A stretch of DNA of 64,000 nucleotides. It comes from an uncultured SAR116 cluster alpha proteobacterium. Lineage in GTDB: Bacteria; Pseudomonadota; Alphaproteobacteria; Puniceispirillales; Marisalimonadaceae. Positions 10,187 through 22,937 of the stretch are shown here, piece by piece. The notes beneath the pieces are model-generated. The model searched no databases. It worked only from the letters and a program-made list of their open reading frames with translations, and had not been told where the DNA came from. Where the stretch lies: NCBI GenBank assembly GCA_902558885.1, contig CACEFQ010000004.1:119533-183532 (forward strand), given 5' to 3'. The position numbers and the translations under genes were made by a program. How positions within the stretch are numbered: position 1 is the stretch's first letter; every line of letters starts with the position of its first letter.

Positions 10187-11118
10187 TCTTCTGGGCTTTC
10201 AATTACTCTTTTTCCGCTTAAATTTAAACCTTTCAAATTTATAGATGATTCAGGTTTTTGTAATGGTGCAAAACCATCAAAAGTTTTTAAAGATAAAGGT
10301 TGGAATGTTTTATTAGTAATTATAGAGATAAAAGTAAGCCTGTGGAAATCAACGATTGGCTTAACATAAAATTTACCAGAAAAACTTTTTACAATTTTTC
10401 CAACATTTATACCAGAAGGCAATCTACCCCCATGTCCAGATGTTTGTACAACTTCACCATCTATGGGTTCAGCTTTTGAGGATAAAAATTTTATTTTTAG
10501 TAAATTCCCACTCTGTCCTTGAACAACAGCAGGCCAATTACTGTTAGTTAAATATACTGGAATCATAGAATTAATATCTATTAATAATAAAATTCTGCTT
10601 GTCTTTAAGCTAACATTAACTACATATCCAACTAAACCAAGAGAAGAAATAGCTGGTTGTCCAACTTTAATACCATAATCTTCACCTGCATTTATTAAAA
10701 CAGTATTAGCAAAAATACCACCAGGTGCTGTTATAGCTCTTCCAGTAATAATTTTATTTTTTCTTTCGGGTAAGACTTTAAGTAATTGTCTTAGCTCCAA
10801 CAATTCAAGCTCTTGACTAGATGCCTTACTATTAATCACTTTAAGTTTTCTAACCTCACTTTTTAGTCTAATATTTTCTTCTCTAAGAGAGCCAGCAGAT
10901 TTTACATCTTCAAATACTCCAGCTATTTCTTTAACAGGTTTATTTAAAGCAAATGTAACAGGTGCTAAAAAATCAGATAGAAAAGCCTTAATATTCCTTA
11001 TAGCGATAAGATCTAATTTTCCTAAAAACACTAAAGTTAGGCACAATAATATTAAAATAAAGTTAAAATTTTTATTACTTTTAAATGATTTTAAATTTGA
11101 CGGCTTACCTGAAACCAT
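10183..11118 (-). CDS. mreC: Rod shape-determining protein MreC
   Basis: N-terminal TM, coiled coil, MreC beta-barrel motifs; position in mre operon. Confidence 0.93.
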   Translation of the reverse strand: MVSGKPSNLKSFKSNKNFNFILILLCLTLVFLGKLDLIAIRNIKAFLSDFLAPVTFALNKPVKEIAGVFEDVKSAGSLREENIRLKSEVRKLKVINSKASSQELELLELRQLLKVLPERKNKIITGRAITAPGGIFANTVLINAGEDYGIKVGQPAISSLGLVGYVVNVSLKTSRILLLIDINSMIPVYLTNSNWPAVVQGQSGNLLKIKFLSSKAEPIDGEVVQTSGHGGRLPSGINVGKIVKSFSGKFYVKPIVDFHRLTFISIITNKTFQPLSLKTFDGFAPLQKPESSINLKGLNLSGKRVIESPED

Positions 11119-11152
11119 CTTCTCTCACTCATAATTAATTTTTTGTTAAGTA

Positions 11153-12202
<1,050 letters not shown>

Positions 12203-12286
12203 CTATAAGGTTTTTATAGGTTGAAAATGAAATAATTCATAAAATTATATTCGAACTAATAACTTAAATCAAAGAATTAATAAATA

Positions 12287-13306
<1,020 letters not shown>

Positions 13307-13375
13307 TTAAAACTCCTTGTATTTAAATTAATTATTGCGATCTTATTATCGGGTTTGTTCTTATTAACAGGAATG

Positions 13376-13927
13376 TTAAATTTGTTCTAGTACTTTTGTT
13401 TCTGTTTTATTGCCTCTTGAGATAGCAGACACACCTGTTCTTGAAATTTCTGTATCTCCAAGTGAACGCATTAAATCAATGAAAGCATCTAATTTACTTG
13501 GCTTTCCAGTAAGTTCAAAAACAAAACTTGATAATGTAACGTCAAGTGTTTTAGCTCGAAAAGTTTCAGCAATTCTAAGTGCTTCAACCCTATTAGCACC
13601 TTTAACGACGAGTTTAACTAGTGCAAGTTCACTTTTTATAAATAGTCCCTCTAGAGTTAAATCTCTTACTATGTGTACAGGAACAATTCTTAACAGTTGT
13701 GATTTTATTTGTTCAATTGTCATTGATGTTCCTCTTGTGACAAGTGATATTCTTGATAAATTTCGAATTTTATCTATTTCAGTAACAGTTAAGCTTTCTA
13801 TATTATAACCTCTTCCAGAGAAAAGACCGATCACCCTTGCTAATGTACCAGGTTGATTGTCTACAACTAAAGATAATGTTCTTGAAGTTTCAACTTCTTT
13901 AAATTCATTTTTTTGATATACAGACAT
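13376..13927 (-). CDS. ilvH: Acetolactate synthase small subunit
   Basis: ACT domain VDNQPGTLARVIGLFSGRGYNIESLTV. Confidence 0.95.
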   Translation of the reverse strand: MSVYQKNEFKEVETSRTLSLVVDNQPGTLARVIGLFSGRGYNIESLTVTEIDKIRNLSRISLVTRGTSMTIEQIKSQLLRIVPVHIVRDLTLEGLFIKSELALVKLVVKGANRVEALRIAETFRAKTLDVTLSSFVFELTGKPSKLDAFIDLMRSLGDTEISRTGVSAISRGNKTETKVLEQI

Positions 13928-13939
13928 TTTTAGCTAACC

Positions 13940-15715
13940 TTATACTAGTGCAAGACCTTCATTTGAAGTATCTTTATCGTTATCATCAGAACTTAAAATC
14001 ATCTCATTATGTGCAGCCCCCGATGGTATCATTGGAAAACAATTTTCCTCCTTTTCCACTCTAATATCTGCGATGACAGGCCCCTTAATGTTTATCATTT
14101 CATCAATGGTAGCTTCTAAATTATTAATATTATCCACTCTCAAGCCAGTAATACCAAAAGATTCAGCTAGTTTTACAAAGTCTGGCAATGATGCTGTGTA
14201 GCTTTCGCTGTATCTAGATCCATGGTTTAACTCTTGCCATTGTCTAACCATGCCCATCCATTCATTATTTAAAATAAATATTTTAATAGGCAGTTTGTAT
14301 TGTACAATTGTAGAAAGCTCTTGCATGTTCATTAAAAAAGAAGCTTCACCTGAAATATCAATAACTAATGACCTTGGGTGAGCAATTTGAACACCAACAG
14401 ATGATGGAAGTCCATATCCCATCGTACCTAATCCACCAGAAGTCATCCAATGGTTAGGTTTTGAAAATCCAAAATATTGCGCTGCCCACATTTGGTGTTG
14501 ACCTACTTCCGTTGTAATATAGGTGTCAAAGTTTTTAGTTTGTTCATATAAAGATTTAATAGCTTGTTGGGGTTTGATATTATTTCCAATTTGTTTAAAA
14601 CCTAATGAATCTTTATTTTTCCATTGAGTTATTTGAGACCACCATTTTGTTTTTGGTTTAATTGTTTTTTGGTTATGAAGTTTTTTTATTTCTTTTACTA
14701 ATGCTGACAATACTTCTTTGCAATCACCAACAATCCCATAATCAACAGAAACAATTTTATTAATAGATGATTTATCAACGTCAATATGCACTTTTTTAGA
14801 GTTGGGAGCAAATGCGTTTAATCTACCAGTTACCCTGTCATCAAAACGCGCTCCTACATTAAGCATAACATCACAATTATGCATAGCTAAGTTTGCTTCA
14901 TATGTTCCATGCATACCTAACATGCCTAAAAAGTTTTTATTTGTATTTGGTACACAACCTAAACCCATAAGAGTAAGTGTTACTGGACAGTCTAATATAT
15001 TTACTAATTCAGTTAAAAGTTTAGATGCTTGTGGTCCAGAATTAACTACACCACCTCCTCCATAGATTATTGGTCGTTCTGCCTGTAATAGTAGCTTAGC
15101 AACTTTATTAATTACATTTTCATCCAGTGTTGAAGAGTGATTATTATATTTTTTTATTTTAGAAATTTTATTTACATATTTTATATTTGTAAGTTGTATA
15201 TCTTTTGGTAGATCAATAAGAACTGGCCCCGGCCTTCCTGAAGAAGCAATTTCAAAAGATTTATGAATAATCTCACATAATTTATTAGCATCTTTAACTA
15301 AATAATTGTGCTTTGTACATGGTCTTGAAATGCCCGTTGTGTCAGCCTCTTGAAAAGCATCGGTACCAATTAAATGAGTAGGTACTTGTCCACTTAAACA
15401 AATGATTGGTATAGAGTCCATTAATGCATCTGTTAACCCAGTAATTGCATTAGTTGCGCCCGGACCAGAAGTAACTAAAACACAACCAACCTTGCCAGTT
15501 GACCTAGCATAACCTTCTGCAGCATGCACAGCTGCCTGCTCGTGCCTGACTAATATGTGTTTAATTTTTTTATTTTCAAACAATGCATCATAAAGAGGAA
15601 GCACAGCTCCCCCAGGATATCCAAAGATTACCTCAACTCCATTATCAACTAAGGCTTTAATTACTGCCTTTGCGCCACTCATGTAATTTAGTGTCATTTT
15701 ACTTAATACTTTCAA
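13940..15715 (-). CDS. ilvI: Acetolactate synthase large subunit
   Basis: ThDP enzyme motifs; VIFGYPGGAVLPLYDAL, GPGATNAITGL, TSGGLGTMGYGLPSSVG. Confidence 0.96.
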   Translation of the reverse strand: MKVLSKMTLNYMSGAKAVIKALVDNGVEVIFGYPGGAVLPLYDALFENKKIKHILVRHEQAAVHAAEGYARSTGKVGCVLVTSGPGATNAITGLTDALMDSIPIICLSGQVPTHLIGTDAFQEADTTGISRPCTKHNYLVKDANKLCEIIHKSFEIASSGRPGPVLIDLPKDIQLTNIKYVNKISKIKKYNNHSSTLDENVINKVAKLLLQAERPIIYGGGGVVNSGPQASKLLTELVNILDCPVTLTLMGLGCVPNTNKNFLGMLGMHGTYEANLAMHNCDVMLNVGARFDDRVTGRLNAFAPNSKKVHIDVDKSSINKIVSVDYGIVGDCKEVLSALVKEIKKLHNQKTIKPKTKWWSQITQWKNKDSLGFKQIGNNIKPQQAIKSLYEQTKNFDTYITTEVGQHQMWAAQYFGFSKPNHWMTSGGLGTMGYGLPSSVGVQIAHPRSLVIDISGEASFLMNMQELSTIVQYKLPIKIFILNNEWMGMVRQWQELNHGSRYSESYTASLPDFVKLAESFGITGLRVDNINNLEATIDEMINIKGPVIADIRVEKEENCFPMIPSGAAHNEMILSSDDNDKDTSNEGLALV

Positions 15716-15766
15716 TCAAAAAAAATATTAGTTACCAACATTTTTTTTAGTAGTCAACTTTATATT

Positions 15767-15804
15767 ATAAAATTATAAATTTTGTTATTTATTTATAATT
15801 TTAT
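15767..15804. repeat. 14-bp A/T-only perfect inverted repeat (ATAAAATTATAAAT-N10-ATTTATAATTTTAT)
   Basis: Seen directly; overlaps the miaA stop codon. Confidence 0.7.
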
Positions 15805-16727
15805 TTCATAAAAATTGTTTTATATGGAATAAAATTATGTGTGAACCATGTGATTTGCCTTTTAACATATCTTCTCGTATCCCTCTTACTTAACCTAACG
15901 GCCTCTTCAAGGGACATTTTTTGGTCTAAATAACTTAACAACCACTTTACTCCAAGACTTTTTGCAACTGGGAGCGACCTATCAATATTAGAGTCATATA
16001 TTTTTTTAACCTCCTCAAGTGCTCCTTTTTCAAGCATATTATCAAATCTCAATTCGCATCTTTTATAAATTAACTTTCTTTCTGAATTAATTAAAAAACT
16101 ATAAATATTTTTTTTTATAGAACCTTGCCTAGGCTTTTCGTACCAGAATGTCATATTTTTCTTAGTTTGAAGAAAAACACCATATGATCTTAATAATCTA
16201 TGTTTATCAGTATTCTTTGCTACAAATTCAGGGTCAATCTTGAAATTTAATTCCTTAAAACTATCAATTCCAATTTCATTTAACTTTAATAAGCTCTCTT
16301 TTTTAATTTCTTCTCTAAGTCTTGGAATTGGAGCTAAACCATTAATAACTGCATTTAAATATAATCCCGAACCTCCAACCAAAATTGCTGTTTTTTTTAT
16401 TTTTTTTACATCTAAAAGTACTTTACTCAATTGTTGCAACCAATCAGCAATTGAATAATTTCTCTGAGATTTAACGTATCCATACAAAAAATGAGGAATT
16501 TGTCGCATATCTTCTTCTGAAGGTCTTGCTGACAATAATTTTAGGTCTTGATAAACTTGAACGGAATCAGCATTAATCAAAACTCCATTAATTTTTTTTG
16601 CTAATTTCATTGCTAACAATGATTTACCTACACAGGTAGGTCCAGTAATAATAAGAAGATCTTTCTTATAATTATACTGATTTTTAGCAAGATCAAAAGA
16701 TGCTTCAACATTTAATAAACTGGACAT
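15801..16727 (-). CDS. miaA: tRNA dimethylallyltransferase
   Basis: ITGPTCVGKSLLAMKLAKKINGVLINADSVQVYQDL. Confidence 0.95.
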   Translation of the reverse strand: MSSLLNVEASFDLAKNQYNYKKDLLIITGPTCVGKSLLAMKLAKKINGVLINADSVQVYQDLKLLSARPSEEDMRQIPHFLYGYVKSQRNYSIADWLQQLSKVLLDVKKIKKTAILVGGSGLYLNAVINGLAPIPRLREEIKKESLLKLNEIGIDSFKELNFKIDPEFVAKNTDKHRLLRSYGVFLQTKKNMTFWYEKPRQGSIKKNIYSFLINSERKLIYKRCELRFDNMLEKGALEEVKKIYDSNIDRSLPVAKSLGVKWLLSYLDQKMSLEEAVRLSKRDTRRYVKRQITWFTHNFIPYKTIFMK

Positions 16728-16756
16728 AATTATTACAATAATATAATTAAATTTTC

Positions 16757-17671
16757 ATGATAGAATACCTATTAATATCAAATACAAAAGAAAATAAAAT
16801 TAGTAATTTTTATTTGGATTTAGTGTCATCTCATATAGAAAAATCAACAAATGAAAAAGTTTCCTTTAGAGAATTAAGTTTTAGAAAAGCCTATGAGTGG
16901 GGATTAGTTTCAACTAAATATGATTCAAAACTTAAAAAAATCATGTCTGATTTTCAATTAAATTATGAAATTGATTGTAATTTTATAAAAACAACCGAAA
17001 AAAGAAAGAAAAAGTTACTTATAGCTGATATGGATAGCACAATTATTAAAGAAGAAAGCTTGGATGAACTTGCAAGACAAATTGGTAAAGAAAAAGAAGT
17101 TAGTTTTATTACCAATGAAGCTATGAATGGTAGAGTAGAATTCAAAAAAGCTCTGATAGATAGAGTTGCCATTTTAAAAGGAAATTCTACAGATATTTTA
17201 GAAACTTTAAAAAAAAATATAAATATTAATGACGGAGCAAAGGAATTAGTTAAAACAATGAATATGAATGGATCAATAACTGTTCTAGTTTCTGGCGGTT
17301 TTACCTTTTTAACTGAATATTTAAAAGAATTATTAGACTTTAAATATACTCATGCGAACACACTCCAAATCATTCAAAAAGAATTTCAAAAATTTGAAAT
17401 AACTGGAAAAGTTGAGGAACCAATTTTAGACAAAAAAGCCAAACTTGAATACTTAAATACATACGTTAAAAAATATAACCTTAATTATAATGATACAATA
17501 TGTGTTGGAGACGGAGCAAACGATATTGAAATGATAAATCATGCCGGTATAGGAGTGTCTTACTATGGTAAAACTGCCCTTAATAAGGCAGCCGACATAC
17601 ATTTCAATAATACAAGTTTATTGGGCTTGTTATATGCTCAAGGTTATTCAGATAATGAAATTTTTAAGTAA
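16757..17671 (+). CDS. serB: Phosphoserine phosphatase
   Basis: DMDSTIIKEESLDELA HAD motif, VCVGDGANDIEMI. Confidence 0.95.
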   Translation: MIEYLLISNTKENKISNFYLDLVSSHIEKSTNEKVSFRELSFRKAYEWGLVSTKYDSKLKKIMSDFQLNYEIDCNFIKTTEKRKKKLLIADMDSTIIKEESLDELARQIGKEKEVSFITNEAMNGRVEFKKALIDRVAILKGNSTDILETLKKNININDGAKELVKTMNMNGSITVLVSGGFTFLTEYLKELLDFKYTHANTLQIIQKEFQKFEITGKVEEPILDKKAKLEYLNTYVKKYNLNYNDTICVGDGANDIEMINHAGIGVSYYGKTALNKAADIHFNNTSLLGLLYAQGYSDNEIFK

Positions 17672-17678
17672 CGAAGTT

Positions 17679-19121
17679 CTATTTTAGTTCTAATGCTACA
17701 AACTTAGTTCCATTTTCTACTTTTACTAAAAACAACAAGGCTTTTCTTTTTTGTTTCACTGCATTTTTGATGGCATCATCTATAACATTTATAGAATTTA
17801 CTTCTATCTGACCAACTCTTATTATGACCATACCTGGATTTAAACCAGCTTGCTGAGCTGAACTATTATCTTTAACAGATGTTATAACTACGCCAACATC
17901 AATGTCACTAAGTTTGTACTTTGATTTATTTTGGTCAGACAACTCTTCTGCAGTGAACCCTAGTTTATCGTATTCTTTAGCTTTAACATTCTTTTTAGAA
18001 GTTTTACCAATCAAGTTTTCTTTTTCAGCTAATTCAAGTTCACCCAAGGTAACATTTAGTGTTAATTTTTTCCCATTTCTCAAAATTACTATTGGAACAG
18101 ATTTACCTACAGGGGTACCAGCTACGACTTTCGGAAGTTCTTTCATACTTTTAATTTCAGTATCATTAAATTTAATTATAACATCACCTGTTTTGACACC
18201 AGCTTTGTCAGCAGGACCTCCTGCAGTTGCAGAAGATACTAGAGCTCCTCTAGCAGTTTTCATACCCAAACTTTCTGCAATTTCATCTGAAATTTCTTGA
18301 ATTAAAACACCAAGCCAACCTCTTTTTGTTCTACCATATTGCTTTAATTGATCAGTAACCTGTTTTGCTAAATTTGATGAAACAGCAAAACCTATTCCTA
18401 CCGAACCGCCAGATTGTGAAAAAATAGCAGTATTAATCCCAACAACGTTACCCTTCATATCAAATAATGGTCCACCAGAATTACCCCTATTTATAGATGC
18501 ATCTGTTTGAATGTAATCATCATATGACCCAGAAAGATTTCTTCCTCTCGCGGATACTATGCCAGCTGTAACTGTACCACCAAAACCAAAGGGATTTCCT
18601 ATTGCCATTACCCAATCGCCAACTCTAAGCTTATTAGAATTACCAAATTTTACAGCTTTAAGTTTTCTATTTTTTGGATCAATTTTTAAGAGAGCAACAT
18701 CAGTTTTAGGATCTTTACCTACCACAGTAGCTTCAAATGAAGTGTCATCATATAAAATAACCATTATTTTTTCAGCATTATCAATAACATGGTTGTTAGT
18801 AATTACGTATCCTGATTTGTCGATAATAAAACCAGAACCTAATGATTGAGCTCTTCTTTTTTTATTTTCAGGTTTATCAAATTGTTTAAAAAAATCTTCA
18901 AAAGGAGAGCCTGGTGGGAAAGATGGCATTTCTCTTGATTTTTGTTGAATAACTGTAGTTGTTGATATGTTAACAACAGAAGGGCTTAATTTTTCAGCTA
19001 AATCAGCAAAGCTTTCTGGAGCACTTTTTGCGTTTGCAACATTTAACGTTAACAACAAAATTGTTAGACTAGCAATTATGGAAAATTTATGATTATTTTG
19101 AAATTTAAACATGTAAGACAT
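17679..19121 (-). CDS. degP: Periplasmic serine protease DegP/DegQ (HtrA)
   Basis: Trypsin-like GNSGGPLF, NNHVIDNA, two PDZ domains. Confidence 0.93.
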   Translation of the reverse strand: MSYMFKFQNNHKFSIIASLTILLLTLNVANAKSAPESFADLAEKLSPSVVNISTTTVIQQKSREMPSFPPGSPFEDFFKQFDKPENKKRRAQSLGSGFIIDKSGYVITNNHVIDNAEKIMVILYDDTSFEATVVGKDPKTDVALLKIDPKNRKLKAVKFGNSNKLRVGDWVMAIGNPFGFGGTVTAGIVSARGRNLSGSYDDYIQTDASINRGNSGGPLFDMKGNVVGINTAIFSQSGGSVGIGFAVSSNLAKQVTDQLKQYGRTKRGWLGVLIQEISDEIAESLGMKTARGALVSSATAGGPADKAGVKTGDVIIKFNDTEIKSMKELPKVVAGTPVGKSVPIVILRNGKKLTLNVTLGELELAEKENLIGKTSKKNVKAKEYDKLGFTAEELSDQNKSKYKLSDIDVGVVITSVKDNSSAQQAGLNPGMVIIRVGQIEVNSINVIDDAIKNAVKQKRKALLFLVKVENGTKFVALELK

Positions 19122-19226
19122 TTACTCACCATTAAGTTATTTTAATAAATATATATATATAAAAAAGGCCCTTTTAAGGCTGAATTAAGCAATTGATATG
19201 TCGATTTATAGACATAATAAATTTAA

Positions 19227-20099
19227 TTATTTTTTACCATCTTGCTTACCGAAAAAGCTAAAAAAATCACTGTCAGGACTCAATAACATTGTTGTTCCAT
19301 CATCTGCAAAAGTGTTTTCATAAGCTAGCATGGATCTATAAAATTTAAAAAATTTTTCATCTTGTCCAAATGCATCAGAATAAATCTTAATAGCTTGGGC
19401 ATCCCCATTACCTCTTAAAGCCTCTGCTTTTCTCTTACTCTCTGCAACAAGAACAACTTTTTGTTTTTCTGCATCGGCACGTATTTTTTGAGCCTCTTCT
19501 GCACCTTCTGCTCTGAATTCCTTAGCTTCTTGCTCTCTTTCAGTTTTCATTCTATTAAATATGTTTTGACTAGTTGCTTCTGGGTAATCGGCTCTTCGAA
19601 TACGAACATCAACAATTTCCATACCTAATTTTTTTATAGTAGAATTAACTTCATCCCCAATATCTTCTACAATTTTCGTTCTAGCATCAGATAAAATGGC
19701 TGTAAGTTCAAACTTACCAAAAACCCTTCTTACAGATGAGTCAATTATAGATTCTAAACGTTGACGGGCACCAAATTCATTTCTCACTGTTTGATAGAAT
19801 AATAGTGGGTCGGTTATTCTAAATCTAGAATATGTATCGACCTCAAGTCTTTTTTGATCAGCTAGAATAACTTCTTCTGAATCCTGGGACACTAGGGAAA
19901 GAACTCTTTTTTCGAAAAAAGTAACTTCTTGGATAAATGGTATTTTAAAGTTCAACCCTGGTTTGTTGACCAGTCTTTTAGGTTCACCAAATTGAAGAAC
20001 TAAGGCTTGTTGAGTTTGATCAACAGTAAAAAAAGAACTTAGGATACCAAATAAAACTGCTAAAGTTCCTAAACCTGAGATAATTTTTGTAGAGGACAT
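19227..20099 (-). CDS. hflC: Protease modulator HflC
   Basis: SPFH/band-7; QALVLQFGEPKR; downstream of hflK. Confidence 0.94.
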   Translation of the reverse strand: MSSTKIISGLGTLAVLFGILSSFFTVDQTQQALVLQFGEPKRLVNKPGLNFKIPFIQEVTFFEKRVLSLVSQDSEEVILADQKRLEVDTYSRFRITDPLLFYQTVRNEFGARQRLESIIDSSVRRVFGKFELTAILSDARTKIVEDIGDEVNSTIKKLGMEIVDVRIRRADYPEATSQNIFNRMKTEREQEAKEFRAEGAEEAQKIRADAEKQKVVLVAESKRKAEALRGNGDAQAIKIYSDAFGQDEKFFKFYRSMLAYENTFADDGTTMLLSPDSDFFSFFGKQDGKK

Positions 20100-21196
20100 T
20101 ATTGATTTCCTTTTTGTTTTAGTTGATCTAACGGTAAATATGGAACAACACCAGATGCACTTGCGGAATTATCCATTATGATTTTTTTAACACTTGAAAA
20201 AACTTTTTCCATAGTTTCTAAGTATATTCTAGACTCTGTTACCTCAGGATTAAGTTTATAACTTTTATAAATTGAGTTAAACCTATCAGCATCACCTTTA
20301 GCTCTATTAACCACTTCACTAGCATATGCCTCTGCTTCTGAAATAAGTTGTGCTGCCTCACCTCTAGCTCTAGGTACTATATCGTTTCTAAATGCTTCGG
20401 CTTCATTTATAAGAGTATCTCTATCTTGTCTAGCTCTTTGAACATCATTAAATGCATCAATAACCTCAGAAGGTGGATTAACTGATAGCAATTGAACATC
20501 TCTGATTTCAACTCCAGCTTCGTACTCATTCAAAAGTTCTTGAAGCATATTTTTAGCTTTCAACTGGATGTCTTGACGGCCACCGGTAAGAGCTGTTTGT
20601 ATTTTTGTCTGACCTATTATATCCCTCATAACAGATTGCGCTGCTACTTTTACAGTTTCAGGTGGGTCTTGAATGTTAAATAAATAAGCGCCAGCATCAG
20701 CAATTTTCCAAAAAACAATAAAATCTATATCAATATTGTTTTCATCACCAGTAATCATTTTTGATTCATCTGGTACATCTCTTCTGCTTGTTGTTGCGCC
20801 TCCAAAAGACCTATAACCAATTTCTATTCTATTATCTCTTGTAACATCAGGTGTGAGAACTTTTTCTATTGGGCTTGGAAGATGATAATGCAACCCTGGA
20901 GGTGTAGTCCTTACCCATTCTCCAAATCTCATAACAACACCTTGTTGTTGAGGATTAACCCTGTAAATACCTGTCATCAACCATATAGCTAGTAAGACAA
21001 ATAATAGTATTATAAAACCTTTTCCTCCGCCAAAGCCTGTTGGCATCATTTTTTTTAATTTATCTCTACTTTCTTTAAGCATTTGATCTACATCAGGAGG
21101 AGTTCCATTTGAGTTAGGTCTTTTACCCCACGGATTTTGGTTATTACCACCACCCCAAGGGCCTGAACCATTATCATTGGTGTTATTTGTTATCAT
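20099..21196 (-). CDS. hflK: FtsH protease activity modulator HflK
   Basis: Gly/Asn-rich N-term, GIYRVNPQQQGVVMRFGEW. Confidence 0.95.
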   Translation of the reverse strand: MITNNTNDNGSGPWGGGNNQNPWGKRPNSNGTPPDVDQMLKESRDKLKKMMPTGFGGGKGFIILLFVLLAIWLMTGIYRVNPQQQGVVMRFGEWVRTTPPGLHYHLPSPIEKVLTPDVTRDNRIEIGYRSFGGATTSRRDVPDESKMITGDENNIDIDFIVFWKIADAGAYLFNIQDPPETVKVAAQSVMRDIIGQTKIQTALTGGRQDIQLKAKNMLQELLNEYEAGVEIRDVQLLSVNPPSEVIDAFNDVQRARQDRDTLINEAEAFRNDIVPRARGEAAQLISEAEAYASEVVNRAKGDADRFNSIYKSYKLNPEVTESRIYLETMEKVFSSVKKIIMDNSASASGVVPYLPLDQLKQKGNQ

Positions 21197-21319
21197 TTGT
21201 TACTCCAGATAGATTTAGATTTATAATGCTATGTAGAAATTTACTTTAATTTAATGTATTATATTGCACTAGAATAATAAATTTCAACCTTTACTAAAAA
21301 TTATTTCTGGGCACTATGA

Positions 21320-22387
21320 ATGAATAATACAAAATTAGAAGAAATTATTACAATTTTAAGATCTATTATCTTACAAAATCAATCAAAAAACATTTATGAA
21401 AGCAAGATGGTAAATGGTTTAAAATATGAAAATAATATAATTTCATTTACTCTTGAACTCCTCCCAGAACAATTAAAACAATCTGAATCAATTAAAAAAT
21501 TTATTCAAGAAAAATTATATGTTGTTAATGATGTTAAAAAAGTAGAAATAATTTTAACATCACATAAAGCCAATAAAAATGATTCTAATATTAATGAACC
21601 ATTGAGGCCTGCAAAAAATATTATTGCAATAGCTAGTGGAAAAGGTGGAGTTGGAAAATCAACTACAGCTATCAATATAGCTCTATCATTATCAAAATTA
21701 AATTATAATGTAGGAATTTTGGATGCTGACATATATGGTCCTAGCCTTCCAAAATTAACTGGAATTAATAATAAGCCTAAGAGTAATGGAAAAAAAATAA
21801 TTCCCCACATTGCATTCGGTTTACAGGTAATGTCCATTGGCTATTTAGTTCCTGAAGATACTGCAACTATTTGGAGGGGGCCTATGGTTATGAGCGCAAT
21901 TGAACAATTGCTTAGAGATGTAAACTGGTCAAACCTTGATTTTTTAATAATTGATATGCCACCTGGAACTGGAGATGCTCAATTAACATTATCTCAACGA
22001 GTTCAACTTTCTGGTGCAATAATTGTTTCAACCCCCCAAGACTTGTCGCTAATAGATGCTAGAAAAGGTCTAAATATGTTTAAAAAAGTAAATGTTCCTA
22101 TTTTAGGAATAATTGAAAATATGAGTTATTTTGAATGCCATAATTGCAACACAAAACATGAGATTTTTGGTAATGGTGGAGCAAAAGCCGAGGCTGAAAA
22201 ATTAGGTGTAACATTTTTAAATGCAATTCCTTTAAATATTTCTTTGAGAATCACATCTGATGAGGGTAACCCTATTGTTCATAAAGATCCTAATAACTCT
22301 ATTTCAAAAAAATATATGGAAATAGGATCTAAAATATTGAACCACATTGAAAAAAACAGAATACAATCTCCTCAAATTATTCAATGA
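21320..22387 (+). CDS. mrp: Mrp/ApbC iron-sulfur cluster carrier ATPase
   Basis: GKGGVGKSTTAINIA deviant Walker A; DUF59 N-term; CHNC motif. Confidence 0.95.
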   Translation: MNNTKLEEIITILRSIILQNQSKNIYESKMVNGLKYENNIISFTLELLPEQLKQSESIKKFIQEKLYVVNDVKKVEIILTSHKANKNDSNINEPLRPAKNIIAIASGKGGVGKSTTAINIALSLSKLNYNVGILDADIYGPSLPKLTGINNKPKSNGKKIIPHIAFGLQVMSIGYLVPEDTATIWRGPMVMSAIEQLLRDVNWSNLDFLIIDMPPGTGDAQLTLSQRVQLSGAIIVSTPQDLSLIDARKGLNMFKKVNVPILGIIENMSYFECHNCNTKHEIFGNGGAKAEAEKLGVTFLNAIPLNISLRITSDEGNPIVHKDPNNSISKKYMEIGSKILNHIEKNRIQSPQIIQ

Positions 22388-22388
22388 T

Positions 22389-22937
22389 TTAAACTATCCT
22401 TCTATAATGCCAATAACTATGTTCCGGCACATCATTTGTTGCAAAATTATGTTCGAGTTTAGTTTTTTCCCAATCTTTCTCATTCAATTTAGGAAATTGA
22501 ATTCCCGTTTTTGAATTAAACTTAACTTTAGTCATTTCAATATTGTCACAATATTCTAAACCTATTTTATAAATTTCTGCTCCACCAAATAAAAAAATTT
22601 TTTTTTGGATTACATTCTCATTAATTTCCATATTAAGATCAATCCATTCATCTGCTTTGGTAATAGCATTCTCAAATGAATTAACTACTATAGCTCCAGA
22701 AGCTCTCCAAGAAATTGAATTAGTTAACACAATATTTGCTCTTCCTGGCAAGGGTCTTCCAATTGATTCCCATGTTTTTCTACCCATTATCAAAGGACAA
22801 CCCATGGTCATTTTTTTTAATCTTTTAAGATCACCTGGTAAATGCCAAAGTAAATTTTTTCCATCACCAATTATTCTATTTTCATTCATAGCAACAATAC
22901 AAAATATTGGATTTTTTAATTTTTTTTTTATTATCAT
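22389..22937 (-). CDS. folA: Dihydrofolate reductase
   Basis: IVAMNENRIIGDGKNLLWHLPGDLKRLKKMTMGCPLIMGRKTWESIGRPLPGR. Confidence 0.96.
   Translation of the reverse strand: MIIKKKLKNPIFCIVAMNENRIIGDGKNLLWHLPGDLKRLKKMTMGCPLIMGRKTWESIGRPLPGRANIVLTNSISWRASGAIVVNSFENAITKADEWIDLNMEINENVIQKKIFLFGGAEIYKIGLEYCDNIEMTKVKFNSKTGIQFPKLNEKDWEKTKLEHNFATNDVPEHSYWHYRRIV

Noticed and set aside
13410-13808. 132-aa + ORF over ilvH
   Set aside because: Antisense to the clearly conserved ACT-domain protein; composition typical of a shadow frame.
17902-18849. + ORFs over degP
   Set aside because: Antisense shadow frames; no domain signature.
19150-19185. Possible terminator (aaaaaaggcccttttaaggctg) near hflC/degP
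   Set aside because: Only a weak imperfect stem could be drawn.
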